Source: G963691885 sp963691885
Lineage (GTDB): Bacteria; Pseudomonadota; Alphaproteobacteria; UBA8366; Aestuariispiraceae
DNA: 64,000 nt
Assembly (NCBI GenBank): GCA_963691885.1
Contig: OY829843.1
Span: 4,464,001-4,528,000, forward strand
Reading direction: 5' to 3'
A model generated the notes under the pieces. It saw only the letters and a list, made by a program, of their open reading frames with translations, did not search any database and had not been told where the DNA came from. Below are positions 17,268-26,137 of this stretch, one piece after another. How positions within the stretch are numbered: position 1 is the first letter of the stretch; each line of letters opens with the position of its first letter. Made by a program: the position numbers and the translations under genes.

Positions 17268-17344
17268 AATCCCCTCCAGTAAAACCAAAGGTGAATCATG
17301 ATTTTGTGAAAAACTTCAAGACAAGGAATTGGGTTCAGACCCTA

Positions 17345-17909
17345 GTACTGTATCAGCCCGGTGCCTAACAAAAACAGAGTGTTGTGACACTCTCAGTAGT
17401 GTTTTGGTAATCAATCACGTACCACCTTAAATTCATCCTAAATTACTACACCATAGCCATCACAAATCCCATCGACAAACAAGTGAATACTAAACGACAT
17501 AGCAAAGCGATATAAGATCATCTCGGACGATCGCAGCAAAAACACAAGACTGCATTGCTTCGTCTCGCACCAAGATATTTCATGTGCGTAGGTAATTGCT
17601 TGATCTGTTAAAATAAACGAGTTTAACCGCTTTTTTTCAGCGTCCACAGGGTTTATCCAAAAATGCAATCCTGTTAATGACGTATGGCTATTGAGGTCTG
17701 AAATCTCTGATTTTTAGTTTCGCGATCGTCGTTAAGCGGTGACAATAGCAGCGCATTAAACTTAGTAACTTCAATATTGGCTGAATGGACTCCATTTTTT
17801 TCAGCAGCGGTGTCTCATAATGTAGTAAAGAAGCGTCAATATTAGTTTCATTGCTGAAACCGGCCGCAAACTGGGATCTTTGGTTGTTATTGGGAAATGG
17901 CTACAAACC
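17345..17909. other. AT-rich intergenic region upstream of the beta-helix gene
   Basis: About 565 bases follow the right end of the IS. A leftward frame of 76 codons (17438-17668) has no ribosome site or recognised motif and is not called. The promoter of the large rightward gene should be here, but no clear elements are readable. Confidence 0.35.
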
Positions 17910-20900
17910 ATGAGGAAATTTTCAAATTGCAATACGAAAACCGCCTGCTTCGGTCTTCGAATTCAATTATTTTCAATAATAATATCATATTTTTCTTTAT
18001 GTGGAATAGGTGTTTCAAACGCGCTGGAATTTGAAGCCTACCCCACAGATGATCCTACAAGTGCTGTCGTTCGGATCGATAAGATTAACGGTTCGGTTGA
18101 TTCGCTTTTTGGCATCGAATACCAAATCAACCAAAATTCCGCACAACGTATTCGACCTACTTGGGTCTACGAACAGCGCATTTTTACAGCTAAAGGACTG
18201 AAACCTAACCAAGAAAACACTATTAAGTTACGAGCGTTACAACTTGAAAATGGTATAGAAATCAAGAACTCATGGACGCAACCTAGAAGCGTGTCAACAC
18301 GGGAACTCAGTGGGAGCCCGCCAGAGACATTCAACGAAGAGAACTGGCAAATACGACCCCACCCCGAAAAAAGCGACACAATCCAGGTGCGGTTCAGTTC
18401 AATTCCAGACTCAGGCGGTGCGCCGGTCCATAGCATCGTACTGCGCTTCGGCTGGGAGACCTTGCCGGAACGCCTACCTCCAGAACCCAACGTTTGGCAC
18501 GAGATTAAGCCGGACATGAACAAGTATCGCAGAGGGTTTTCATACAGTTCTGCGTTGCAAGCTCTATCCGGTTTTGGACGAAGCAAGCCAGGAAAACCTA
18601 AATTAGTATATCTCAAATGGACCGGAAAAGCACTTGCTCCTGAGCAACCCTGGCCCACAGATTGGTATATTCGGCCGACGGGAGTGTCAGGTGAAGCGCT
18701 CATTAGCTTGCAACATTTGGGTTATGGCAATGGCGCCGATGTCGACCATATCGCGATAAGATACGCTGTAACCAACGAGAAATTTGAAACTCCCCAAGGC
18801 TGGTCAGCATGGATCGAAGAGGGAATTTCTGGGCAAGCTCTCCCCTTCCCCCTAAAAATTAGTGAACTTGATAATGAACAAGATTTCCTGGTGCAAATTA
18901 GGCTCGGCAACAGGACCGGTTGGGGGCCCGAGTCATCCCCAAAACTCGTTCGAACAACCAATCTCTCCATACCAACGAAAACTAAACTCGGTAACCTTAA
19001 CCAAGGAGATCAGGGTCGCATTCGCGTCCATAAAGGCGCCAAGTTGGCTGAAGTTAGCGTCGGTAACATTGACCAATGGGAAATTGTATCCGGGAATTCC
19101 GCTTGGGATTATTTGGTTCCAAAAAGGTCCTTTCCCGAAACCCAAATAATACATGTCGTCTTCAGAGATGGTCGAAAACTAAAAATTGAAGTATTGGACA
19201 GAAGTTTTGCAGCAGAAACCCCAGAAGATATCGGCGAATTTCTGGCACTAGACCCTGCCCAGAAATCGGGCGCAACTCTGTTGATTGGCCCGGAGTGGAT
19301 TGACACAAGCTCGTTGGGGCGGAGTTTCAGAACCGGTTTTAGCGACCTCTCGAAGCCAATTACAATCAAACCCAGAGAGGCGGACTACGGAACGCTTATC
19401 TCTGGCTGGACGGTCACCGACTTTCGTCCTGGCGCCGAACCAGGGAACTTGAACTTCAAGAACATTACGTTCTTTAAACCAGAAGCTCTAATGTATGTTA
19501 ACAATAAGCGGGTATACAATCACGCCATAGTCACCGCTGAGTCGCCAAAGAACCCGGTAAAAAACATCCATTTCGATGGATGTAGAATATACAGCGACTC
19601 AATGCCGATGCGGCTAGGCTATCGCCCGGGACCATTAGTTAGGGCCATAGATCTTAGTTCAACCCGGAAATCTACTTTCACAAACGGCGAAATCGCGCAC
19701 ACGATTTATGGTATACAGGTAGGACAATGGGACTCATTGGTCCGTGGGAATACCGTCCGTCATGTTATTGGAGATGCCCTCAATATAATCTATCGAAAGG
19801 GGACAAAGGACAAACCCTGGCACGGCCGCAATGTAACGATTGAACACAATACACTACATGATTTCATGGGTGACGGACAGTTTCTGCATAGCGATGCAAC
19901 TCACATGTGGCTCTCTGGCGGAGGTCGGGTTGGCGAACACAATTCAATCACAGATCTAAAATACCGTGGTAATGTTATGTTTCCGGGATATGAAGGTCTT
20001 CGCGCCATCGCGGGGCTTTCAATCCACCGCATTAAACACATACCCGCAGATTACTCGCTGGTTCCCTTAGATGACCACAGGGCCTTGCGGATTTCCGACG
20101 CTACAAAACCATCCAGGATCACCCTCCCCCGTTTGGACGAAACGCGCGGCATCATTGCGAGGCGGGACCGAGAGATGATTTTCGTGATACAGAAGTTTAA
20201 CACGTCCGAGCATCCAGTGACGGTTAACCTCGCGCCTGGTTCAAACGACAAAATCGAAGGAAGCACGCAGGATAGTCTGACTATTTCGGAACCTTTTCAG
20301 GCCATAGAATTTCGCGCAAGACCAGATGAAAAGGTCTGGAAAACCGAATATCGGACATTCCCGATTCAGGGTTTCTGGGCAGATGATCGAAACCTGTCAC
20401 TGCCGGGCATGACGTTCGAAGCCAACATTTTTTGGGGTACCGCGCCGCATCAAATTCGGACCAACAATGTCCCGCAAGGAAACGCATCCATTCACCACAA
20501 TTCGATACTTATCCCTTTACCAGGCGATTTGAATCGAGACGGCAAATACAATCATCCTAGCGACGGCGCGACGACTTTTGGCGGTCGAATAAATGTCCCA
20601 TCTGGTGACGAGACAGTTCTCATTTACAACAACATTGCAACGAATATTGAACTGGTGTCATCGCAGCCCTACCAAACATGGAACAACGGACGTCTCCCCT
20701 GGCCTGCACCTGAAGGTGGCGCTTTTTCCAACTTACAGGCTTTATCTTTGGAACAGCCCGAACTGCCGTCTTCAATGGTTTTGTTCCCACGCAACAGACA
20801 AGAAGCAATCGAGTTTGCAAGACCTGCAATCGACTCCTCTTTTGCCAGACTGGGCCAAGGTGCAGTCGGAGCGGTTCCCGATCAGGATTGGTGGGATTTT

Positions 20901-21773
20901 GAAAACGGCAAAAGGCGAGAGAGATCTGACCGCATAAACACCATTCTCGCGTTTGATCCAGAAAATGGCGCAGCACTCGTACCTTTGTCTACAGAAGAAC
21001 TCAGCATCGATTTTAGCAACCCAATCGATAAGCTTGTCGGGGATATCTCGTTACTGGACGACACCAAGGCGGTTTATCAAACATGGAGGATACCAAATTC
21101 CTCCGACGCCGTAACCCGTGGCAATCGGATCAGCCTGCGCCTCAAGAACTCGTTGACCGACGGTGTTAGATACACCGTTGCGCTTCCAGATGATTGGTTT
21201 CCTGAATATGCAGGTGACGTCTCTTGGGTATTCCAAGCCAGCGAAAAGGCAAAACGAAATCTATTACGGTCTTCTGACTTAACAGACCCGACTTGGAGAC
21301 TCGGTCAATCAACCGTCGTTAAGTTGGACAAAGAATACGAGTTATTCCGGGTAACCGCTGGTGAAAAACCGGCCCGAATCCACGCCAAACTGTCAGATCT
21401 TGGATCACCTCTTGAAGATGGGAAACGATATACAATGCGGTTCAGCATTGCCCAAAAACCGACCAAGGCCGGCCCTTCAAGTATTCTGAGGGGCAAAGAT
21501 GCATCGGTGCGGGTCGATTGGCACAAGGTTCCCTTAGGACGGACCGTAAGCATTAAAGGCAGTGTTAAGGCAAGACTTACTCAAACAGAGCTGACTCTGT
21601 CCGGCAGCGAGCAAAATATTATAGTCGCCGAATTGTCATGGATCGCTGAAAATAAACTAGACACGCAAATCCTCTATTTTGTAGCCGGTATTCCGAAAGG
21701 AACGTCCCTAGAGATTGGCCAAGTTATGCTTTATGAGGGAGAACCGGGTGGAGAATGGTCGTCAGCGAAATGA
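17910..21773 (+). CDS. Very large secreted parallel beta-helix protein of the EPS locus
   Basis: This is a 1287-residue protein from ATG 17910; an in-frame TTG at 17880 is an alternative. A signal peptide (IQLFSIIISYFSLCGIGVSNA) ends near residue 39. Residues about 40-350 contain fibronectin-III-like beta domains. Residues about 480-710 look like a right-handed parallel beta-helix, with repeated short N-x-(I/V)-x2-N turns (NLNFKNITF, NVTIEHNTLHDF). Near residue 872 is a dockerin/EF-hand-like loop GDLNRDGKYN. Residues about 1010-1108 resemble a bacterial Ig-like (Big_5) domain, and the last 170 residues resemble a carbohydrate-binding beta-sandwich. Such architecture suits a polysaccharide lyase, epimerase or adhesin acting on the exported polymer. 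No catalytic motif could be named, so function is open. Confidence 0.75.
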   Translation: MRKFSNCNTKTACFGLRIQLFSIIISYFSLCGIGVSNALEFEAYPTDDPTSAVVRIDKINGSVDSLFGIEYQINQNSAQRIRPTWVYEQRIFTAKGLKPNQENTIKLRALQLENGIEIKNSWTQPRSVSTRELSGSPPETFNEENWQIRPHPEKSDTIQVRFSSIPDSGGAPVHSIVLRFGWETLPERLPPEPNVWHEIKPDMNKYRRGFSYSSALQALSGFGRSKPGKPKLVYLKWTGKALAPEQPWPTDWYIRPTGVSGEALISLQHLGYGNGADVDHIAIRYAVTNEKFETPQGWSAWIEEGISGQALPFPLKISELDNEQDFLVQIRLGNRTGWGPESSPKLVRTTNLSIPTKTKLGNLNQGDQGRIRVHKGAKLAEVSVGNIDQWEIVSGNSAWDYLVPKRSFPETQIIHVVFRDGRKLKIEVLDRSFAAETPEDIGEFLALDPAQKSGATLLIGPEWIDTSSLGRSFRTGFSDLSKPITIKPREADYGTLISGWTVTDFRPGAEPGNLNFKNITFFKPEALMYVNNKRVYNHAIVTAESPKNPVKNIHFDGCRIYSDSMPMRLGYRPGPLVRAIDLSSTRKSTFTNGEIAHTIYGIQVGQWDSLVRGNTVRHVIGDALNIIYRKGTKDKPWHGRNVTIEHNTLHDFMGDGQFLHSDATHMWLSGGGRVGEHNSITDLKYRGNVMFPGYEGLRAIAGLSIHRIKHIPADYSLVPLDDHRALRISDATKPSRITLPRLDETRGIIARRDREMIFVIQKFNTSEHPVTVNLAPGSNDKIEGSTQDSLTISEPFQAIEFRARPDEKVWKTEYRTFPIQGFWADDRNLSLPGMTFEANIFWGTAPHQIRTNNVPQGNASIHHNSILIPLPGDLNRDGKYNHPSDGATTFGGRINVPSGDETVLIYNNIATNIELVSSQPYQTWNNGRLPWPAPEGGAFSNLQALSLEQPELPSSMVLFPRNRQEAIEFARPAIDSSFARLGQGAVGAVPDQDWWDFENGKRRERSDRINTILAFDPENGAALVPLSTEELSIDFSNPIDKLVGDISLLDDTKAVYQTWRIPNSSDAVTRGNRISLRLKNSLTDGVRYTVALPDDWFPEYAGDVSWVFQASEKAKRNLLRSSDLTDPTWRLGQSTVVKLDKEYELFRVTAGEKPARIHAKLSDLGSPLEDGKRYTMRFSIAQKPTKAGPSSILRGKDASVRVDWHKVPLGRTVSIKGSVKARLTQTELTLSGSEQNIIVAELSWIAENKLDTQILYFVAGIPKGTSLEIGQVMLYEGEPGGEWSSAK

Positions 21774-21833
21774 TCACACCACGGAGTCCGATGCATAAAG
21801 CGCTGTCCAGAAATCCAAATAATCCGTACTAGA

Positions 21834-22418
21834 TTACATTGGTCCCGGGACAACGTTGTCTTGTTTACGATAGCCCACAATCTTCGACGGATTGCCGGCT
21901 AAAATTGCGTATTCGGGAACGTCGCTTCGGACAAGTGCCCCCGCTCCAATAACCGCTGAACGCCCAATCGTCACACCTTTAAGGATGACCGCGCCATAGC
22001 CAATCCAGCAGTCCTCCTCAATCGTAATATCCGCTTCTGACATCGGCTGCTGCGACACCGGTCGTCCTTCGTTAAATCTATAGCTTGCAGCCGTTATCAT
22101 AACATTCGGGGCCAGTAATGCATCGTCACAGATTGTAATTTTGGCTGAACCCGGACCAGCCCATATACAGCAGTTTTGGCCAATATTTACGTTGTCGCCA
22201 ATAACTATGTTTTCAGAATTCGAAAAACTCACCGTTGGACTAATTCGCGCGTTGGAACCAATCACGGCCTTCCTTTTTTCTGCAACATGCGAATAGTTGT
22301 AAAAATTAACGACCTTGATCAAATGGGCCCAGGCGCGTGGATCAAAGATAGACAACAATAGTCTTAACGCCCGCTTCCATAACGGCCATTTGGTTTTTGA
22401 AACTCCGGTATCGCTCAC
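21834..22418 (-). CDS. Left-handed beta-helix (hexapeptide) O-acetyltransferase
   Basis: This 194-residue cytosolic acyltransferase of the WcaF/CysE/LacA type probably O-acetylates a sugar of the repeat unit with acetyl-CoA. Hexapeptide repeats run from about residue 50 (VIGSNARISPTVSFSNSENIVIGDNVNIG) to the C-terminus (CWIGYGAVILKGVTIGRSAVIGAGALV). The start GTG overlaps the stop TGA of the upstream acyltransferase-3 gene, so translation is coupled. A short N-terminal extension (RALRLLLSIFDPRAWAHL) may be membrane-associated. Two acyl-transfer enzymes side by side suggest that the polymer carries acyl decorations. Confidence 0.85.
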   Translation of the reverse strand: MSDTGVSKTKWPLWKRALRLLLSIFDPRAWAHLIKVVNFYNYSHVAEKRKAVIGSNARISPTVSFSNSENIVIGDNVNIGQNCCIWAGPGSAKITICDDALLAPNVMITAASYRFNEGRPVSQQPMSEADITIEEDCWIGYGAVILKGVTIGRSAVIGAGALVRSDVPEYAILAGNPSKIVGYRKQDNVVPGPM

Positions 22419-23452
22419 GGAGAACGCTCCAAAGATCGTCCATACTTCATAAGTGGCCCCTCAAACACCGCATAGGACAGAACTGCCAAGCCATGCGTGA
22501 TGACCAAACTGGCAAATACCGTCCCCCAAAAGGGTATATCGAACCCCAGCCGACTGGAGATAAGCATCACGCCATAAATAGCGAAAAAATGGAACAAATA
22601 GGTGAAATACGAATAAAACCCAATATCGGCAAAAATTCCAATTCCCGGAAAACTGACGCTTTTCAATCGCGTCTCAAAAAGAGCGATGGCCATACATGTC
22701 AAACAGGACAAGAAGGTCAGGTGAAGTGTGGGGCGAAGTGGAGTATAAATTGAAAAGACAAGATACAGAATGACAGAGGCCGCGCCAAAAATTTGCCAGG
22801 CGGGTAATTTCCTGTGCATGGCAATCGCCAAAAGGCTACCAATCGCAATCGAATCAAGTCGCGCCGGCGGCAGAAAATATACGTCATCATAGCCCATCGA
22901 ATTAAGGTAGAACCTCAAGATGATTGGACCGATGGTCAAAAATACAATGATCAACTGGAAGGACCTGAACATAATCCAGGCAGCACACCCCAATATCACA
23001 TAAGCAAATTCTTCTACAGATAGTGACCAGGTGATCTGGTACGGCGTAACTTCCGGTCCATTGAAAAAGACGAACCAACCCGTCGTGAAGGTGAGATTTG
23101 TCCAGATATTTCCAATGATATCTTTGTCGATACCTGTCACGAGGCTGGCAACAAAATACACGGCCACCAATCCAAAGTACAATGGCATGATCCTGAAACA
23201 GCGTCGCAGAAAGAAGGTTCTGATTTTTCCTGGATAAGGCTCCTTCAACAGGAATCTGGTGATCAGATAACCACTTAACGGAAAAAATATATCGACCCCA
23301 AGAAAACCGTATTTGAGAAAGAAATACCCAATTGCGTCGAGCTCAGAAACTTCATACCGCGTAGCCACGTGAAAAATCAGAACCAGCAAGATCGCTATCG
23401 CCCTGACAACATCCAAAAGGGCTGATCTTCCATGCTTAACCGAGGCGTTCAT
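22415..23452 (-). CDS. Acyltransferase-3 family membrane protein
   Basis: This 345-residue polytopic inner-membrane enzyme of the OafA/NodX/ExoZ superfamily transfers acyl groups (often acetyl or succinyl) to surface polysaccharide. The N-terminal LLDVVRAIAILLVLIFHVATR carries the conserved His, and FFPLSGYLITRFLL and the LRRCFRIMPLYFG Arg-rich motif follow. About ten helices can be seen. There is no fused SGNH domain, unlike longer relatives. Its last codon overlaps the start of the hexapeptide acetyltransferase. The gene is leftward, 141 bases after the polymerase-like gene, and may share its transcript. Confidence 0.88.
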   Translation of the reverse strand: MNASVKHGRSALLDVVRAIAILLVLIFHVATRYEVSELDAIGYFFLKYGFLGVDIFFPLSGYLITRFLLKEPYPGKIRTFFLRRCFRIMPLYFGLVAVYFVASLVTGIDKDIIGNIWTNLTFTTGWFVFFNGPEVTPYQITWSLSVEEFAYVILGCAAWIMFRSFQLIIVFLTIGPIILRFYLNSMGYDDVYFLPPARLDSIAIGSLLAIAMHRKLPAWQIFGAASVILYLVFSIYTPLRPTLHLTFLSCLTCMAIALFETRLKSVSFPGIGIFADIGFYSYFTYLFHFFAIYGVMLISSRLGFDIPFWGTVFASLVITHGLAVLSYAVFEGPLMKYGRSLERSP

Positions 23453-23593
23453 TCGATAAACCGTTTCTTTTTTGAGATACTTGATTTACCTCAGCGTGCA
23501 AGGTCCAATTTCCTTTTCTAAATTAACTGCAAACAAAAAGTGTTCAATGCGGCGCCAAAGATATCGAAACCAAGTTTAGTCGCAATAGACTTT

Positions 23594-24868
23594 TCAAATG
23601 CTGTTTTCTTTCGTTTTTTTAAAGAGCATCCACATACCACTGGCAATAAAGAACATAATAAGAGCTTGCATGTTGCCCCAAACCGCAACAGTGGAGAGCG
23701 TTAATGACATACTAACGATCATAATTGCCCAACCCGCACGAACCATCTCCAGTCCTTCGCTATCTGCGAAGTCTTTCTTGCCGATTTTAGATATAGCAAC
23801 CAAGATAACTAACATGAGCGAAACCATCGCAGGCAAACCGTACAGGATCGCTTGCAAAAGCCAAAAATTATCAATGCTGCCCGACATCCAGGGCGGAAGC
23901 CCCCAGTCATTGTATCCAACCCCAAAGATGGGAGTTTTCCCAATTTGTACACTACCAAACTCAAATAATCGTTGCCGAATTTCGACTGTCGACGAATTTA
24001 GTGCCAAGCGTGAAACAATTGCAATTATTGCCGGTCGGTCAGAAACTAGTTCGACCACGAGGTATAGGGTCACGGACAGGAAAAACAAAGTTCTCCAACG
24101 GTGAGCAATAGTCGCTGTAGCCCGTCTCCATAGGATAAAGAAAAACTGCACTGCCATTGCAAGTACGGCCCCACTAGAAAGGGACAGGAAACACGCCACG
24201 GCGCAGAGCACGAAGCTTGTATTTCTAAAACCGTTACGTTTTGGCCGAAAAAAGCAGAAATAGGAGATAGACACCAAAAGAGAACAGAAAAAACCGAAGT
24301 GTATCGGATGGACAAATAGGAACTGAACCCGATACAAACCTAAGCGTTTCTCCTCTGTAGCAACCGGTGGAACATTAACGATCGGTAAGGCGTCGAGCAC
24401 TTCGATCAAAATATTTCGGTGTGTTAGTGCTTCGACTACAATCAAGGGGAAACACAGAATAATTACCATGACCATAAATCGATAGATCGCGATGAAATCA
24501 TCTTTGGTCCTGATACTCGCCCTTCCGATCAAATAGCCCCCGAAAATTGTCAAACCTGTTGAACCAACAAACTGGACGGCCACACTGGGATTGTTAACAA
24601 AAATCGCAATTGAAAACCAAAACACGTTGAAAAGTAACAATCCATCAATGGCTGTAAAACCACAGTATTGACCTCTGATCCATTTAAGTCCCATGAATGG
24701 AACCACGATCAGAAACAGTATCCGCGATGGAGATAAAACGAGAGTGCCTACGTCGAATGAAATTGGTAACAGTAGAGCAACTATTGTGATTTTTGCTAAA
24801 AGTGGAGCTTTCACTTTTTTTGAAGAATCACTTCGTCCAAGAATTTCATTATTTTCGCTAATTGACAT
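23594..24868 (-). CDS. Wzy-like O-antigen polymerase/ligase family membrane protein
   Basis: This 424-residue protein has about eleven predicted membrane helices and is otherwise weakly conserved, as typical of Wzy polymerases and WaaL-like ligases. The largest periplasmic segment lies in the second half (about residues 280-330, with RLALNSSTVEIRQRLFEFG and TPIFGVGYNDWG). The VEIRQ...W/G-x-G-x-N pattern matches the Wzy_C/O-antigen ligase domain. In this locus the best role is polymerisation of lipid-linked repeat units, in partnership with the Wzz-like protein at 1-3 kb. Polymerase versus ligase cannot be told from sequence. Confidence 0.82.
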   Translation of the reverse strand: MSISENNEILGRSDSSKKVKAPLLAKITIVALLLPISFDVGTLVLSPSRILFLIVVPFMGLKWIRGQYCGFTAIDGLLLFNVFWFSIAIFVNNPSVAVQFVGSTGLTIFGGYLIGRASIRTKDDFIAIYRFMVMVIILCFPLIVVEALTHRNILIEVLDALPIVNVPPVATEEKRLGLYRVQFLFVHPIHFGFFCSLLVSISYFCFFRPKRNGFRNTSFVLCAVACFLSLSSGAVLAMAVQFFFILWRRATATIAHRWRTLFFLSVTLYLVVELVSDRPAIIAIVSRLALNSSTVEIRQRLFEFGSVQIGKTPIFGVGYNDWGLPPWMSGSIDNFWLLQAILYGLPAMVSLMLVILVAISKIGKKDFADSEGLEMVRAGWAIMIVSMSLTLSTVAVWGNMQALIMFFIASGMWMLFKKTKENSI

Positions 24869-25095
24869 ACCCTAATATCTTCCAATTAAAGAAAACAAGG
24901 AAGTTTAAGAACTTTTGGATCGTCCAAAACCACTTGCTGTTTAAACTATGACCTTAACGATATCGAATAGGGTAATTCGAATTTATTTTTCAAACAATTC
25001 TGATATTTATTATCGAGACAAAGCTGGCAGAGTCTATCAAGATTGCCACAATTGTTATACGTGACCAATTTCCGGTACCGAGGGACAAGCTGCCA

Positions 25096-26061
25096 ATGGT
25101 TTCCACTGAACAACCGTCAGAGCCCCGTCATCCGCAGCTTACGGTAATAATTGTCAGTTACAACACGCGTGAACTGACGCTTCAGAGCATACGGACGCTT
25201 CTTGAGCATACTAACTCAGTCGACTTTGATCTGGTTGTTTACGACAACGCCTCGTCGGATCAATCTGCGGAAGCGATCGAAGAAGAATTTCCAGATATTC
25301 GCCTGATCAAGTCTGATGAAAACGTTGGTTTTGCAAAAGCCAACAACATTGTAGCCGATCAGGCACAGACTGAGTGGATTCTGCTTTTGAACCCGGATAC
25401 CGAAACCCACTCTTCAGCGGTAGACAATCTTTACAATTTTGCTGTGGCCAATCCCGAAGGTGGAATTTATGGCGGACGTACCGTATTTCCGGATGGAAGT
25501 CTGAATATTGCATCTTGCTGGAACCAAATAACACCCTGGAGCGTGTTCTGTCGGGCAGTCGGCCTGTCGACATTCTTTTCCAGAACCGCCCTCTTTGATA
25601 CGGAAGCCATAGGCTCGTGGCAGCGCGATACGGTCCGCAATGTTGATATTGTCGTTGGCTGTTTTCTGATGGTGCGCAAAGAGACCTGGGACAAGCTGGG
25701 CGGTTTCGATACCACCTTCTGGATGTATGGCGAAGAGGCAGACCTTTGCCTGCGCGCAAAAAAATTGGGCTTCTCGCCCATGATCACACCGGATGCAACG
25801 ATCATGCATCTCGTGGGCGCTGCCAATACATCAAGGGCGGATAAAATCATATTAGTGGCAAAGGCCAGGGCATCTTTAATCAAACGCCACTGGCCAACGA
25901 CATGGCAATTCTGGGGTATGTCTATGATGTGGCTTTGGTGCGCGAACAGAATGGCAGCCAGTTCCGTACTGGTTTTACTCTCACCAAATCGCTTCAAGGC
26001 CAGCGCTGAGAGATGGAAAAAAGTCTGGCAAAAGCGCAATGAGTGGCTCGAGGGGTACTAG
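25096..26061 (+). CDS. GT2-family glycosyltransferase
   Basis: This 321-residue GT-A enzyme is in the WbbL/rhamnosyltransferase-like group. LTVIIVSYNTRELTLQSI opens the fold (residues 15-32). VVYDNASSDQSAEAI binds the nucleotide, ENVGFAKANN follows, and LLLNPDTE near residue 97 is the DXD-like metal site. GGFDTTFWMYGEEADLCLRAKKLGF in the second half is the typical acceptor-side catalytic region. The C-terminal helix (WGMSMMWLWCANRMAA) may touch the membrane. This gene starts a rightward series with another GT2 gene and a DUF2336 gene. The ribosome site GAGGGA is 11 bases upstream. Confidence 0.88.
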   Translation: MVSTEQPSEPRHPQLTVIIVSYNTRELTLQSIRTLLEHTNSVDFDLVVYDNASSDQSAEAIEEEFPDIRLIKSDENVGFAKANNIVADQAQTEWILLLNPDTETHSSAVDNLYNFAVANPEGGIYGGRTVFPDGSLNIASCWNQITPWSVFCRAVGLSTFFSRTALFDTEAIGSWQRDTVRNVDIVVGCFLMVRKETWDKLGGFDTTFWMYGEEADLCLRAKKLGFSPMITPDATIMHLVGAANTSRADKIILVAKARASLIKRHWPTTWQFWGMSMMWLWCANRMAASSVLVLLSPNRFKASAERWKKVWQKRNEWLEGY

Positions 26062-26137
26062 GGAAATCCAAGTATGTCTCTAGAACTACAAAAACCGGCC
26101 CGCGCCCCACGTAAGTAGCTGTAACTGGACCACACCA

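Larger units (their letters stand above)
16509..17342 (-). mobile_element. Intact IS5-family (IS427-type) insertion sequence, 834 bp
   Basis: The ends are imperfect inverted repeats: GGGTGTGGACTCAATT on the left, and on the right the complement of GGGTCTGAACCCAATT. A TA dinucleotide flanks both sides (16507-16508 and 17343-17344) within CTAG, the preferred target of many IS427-group elements, so the copy looks like a simple transposition product with a 2-bp duplication. One transposase, expressed by frameshifting, fills the element. Both termini and both reading frames are intact, so it may still be active. It separates the leftward glycosyltransferases from the rightward beta-helix gene. Confidence 0.9.

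Noticed and set aside
16519..17288. Calling the IS5 transposase a pseudogene
   Set aside because: The A AAA AAG heptamer is in phase and both frames are intact, which fits programmed frameshifting.
17438..17668. Leftward 76-codon open frame after the IS
   Set aside because: No ribosome site, no motif, AT-rich spacer; nothing supports it as a gene.
17910..21773. Calling the beta-helix protein an alginate epimerase (AlgG/AlgE)
   Set aside because: The DPHD catalytic motif of AlgG was not found; only the general fold and the AlgD-like neighbour support it.
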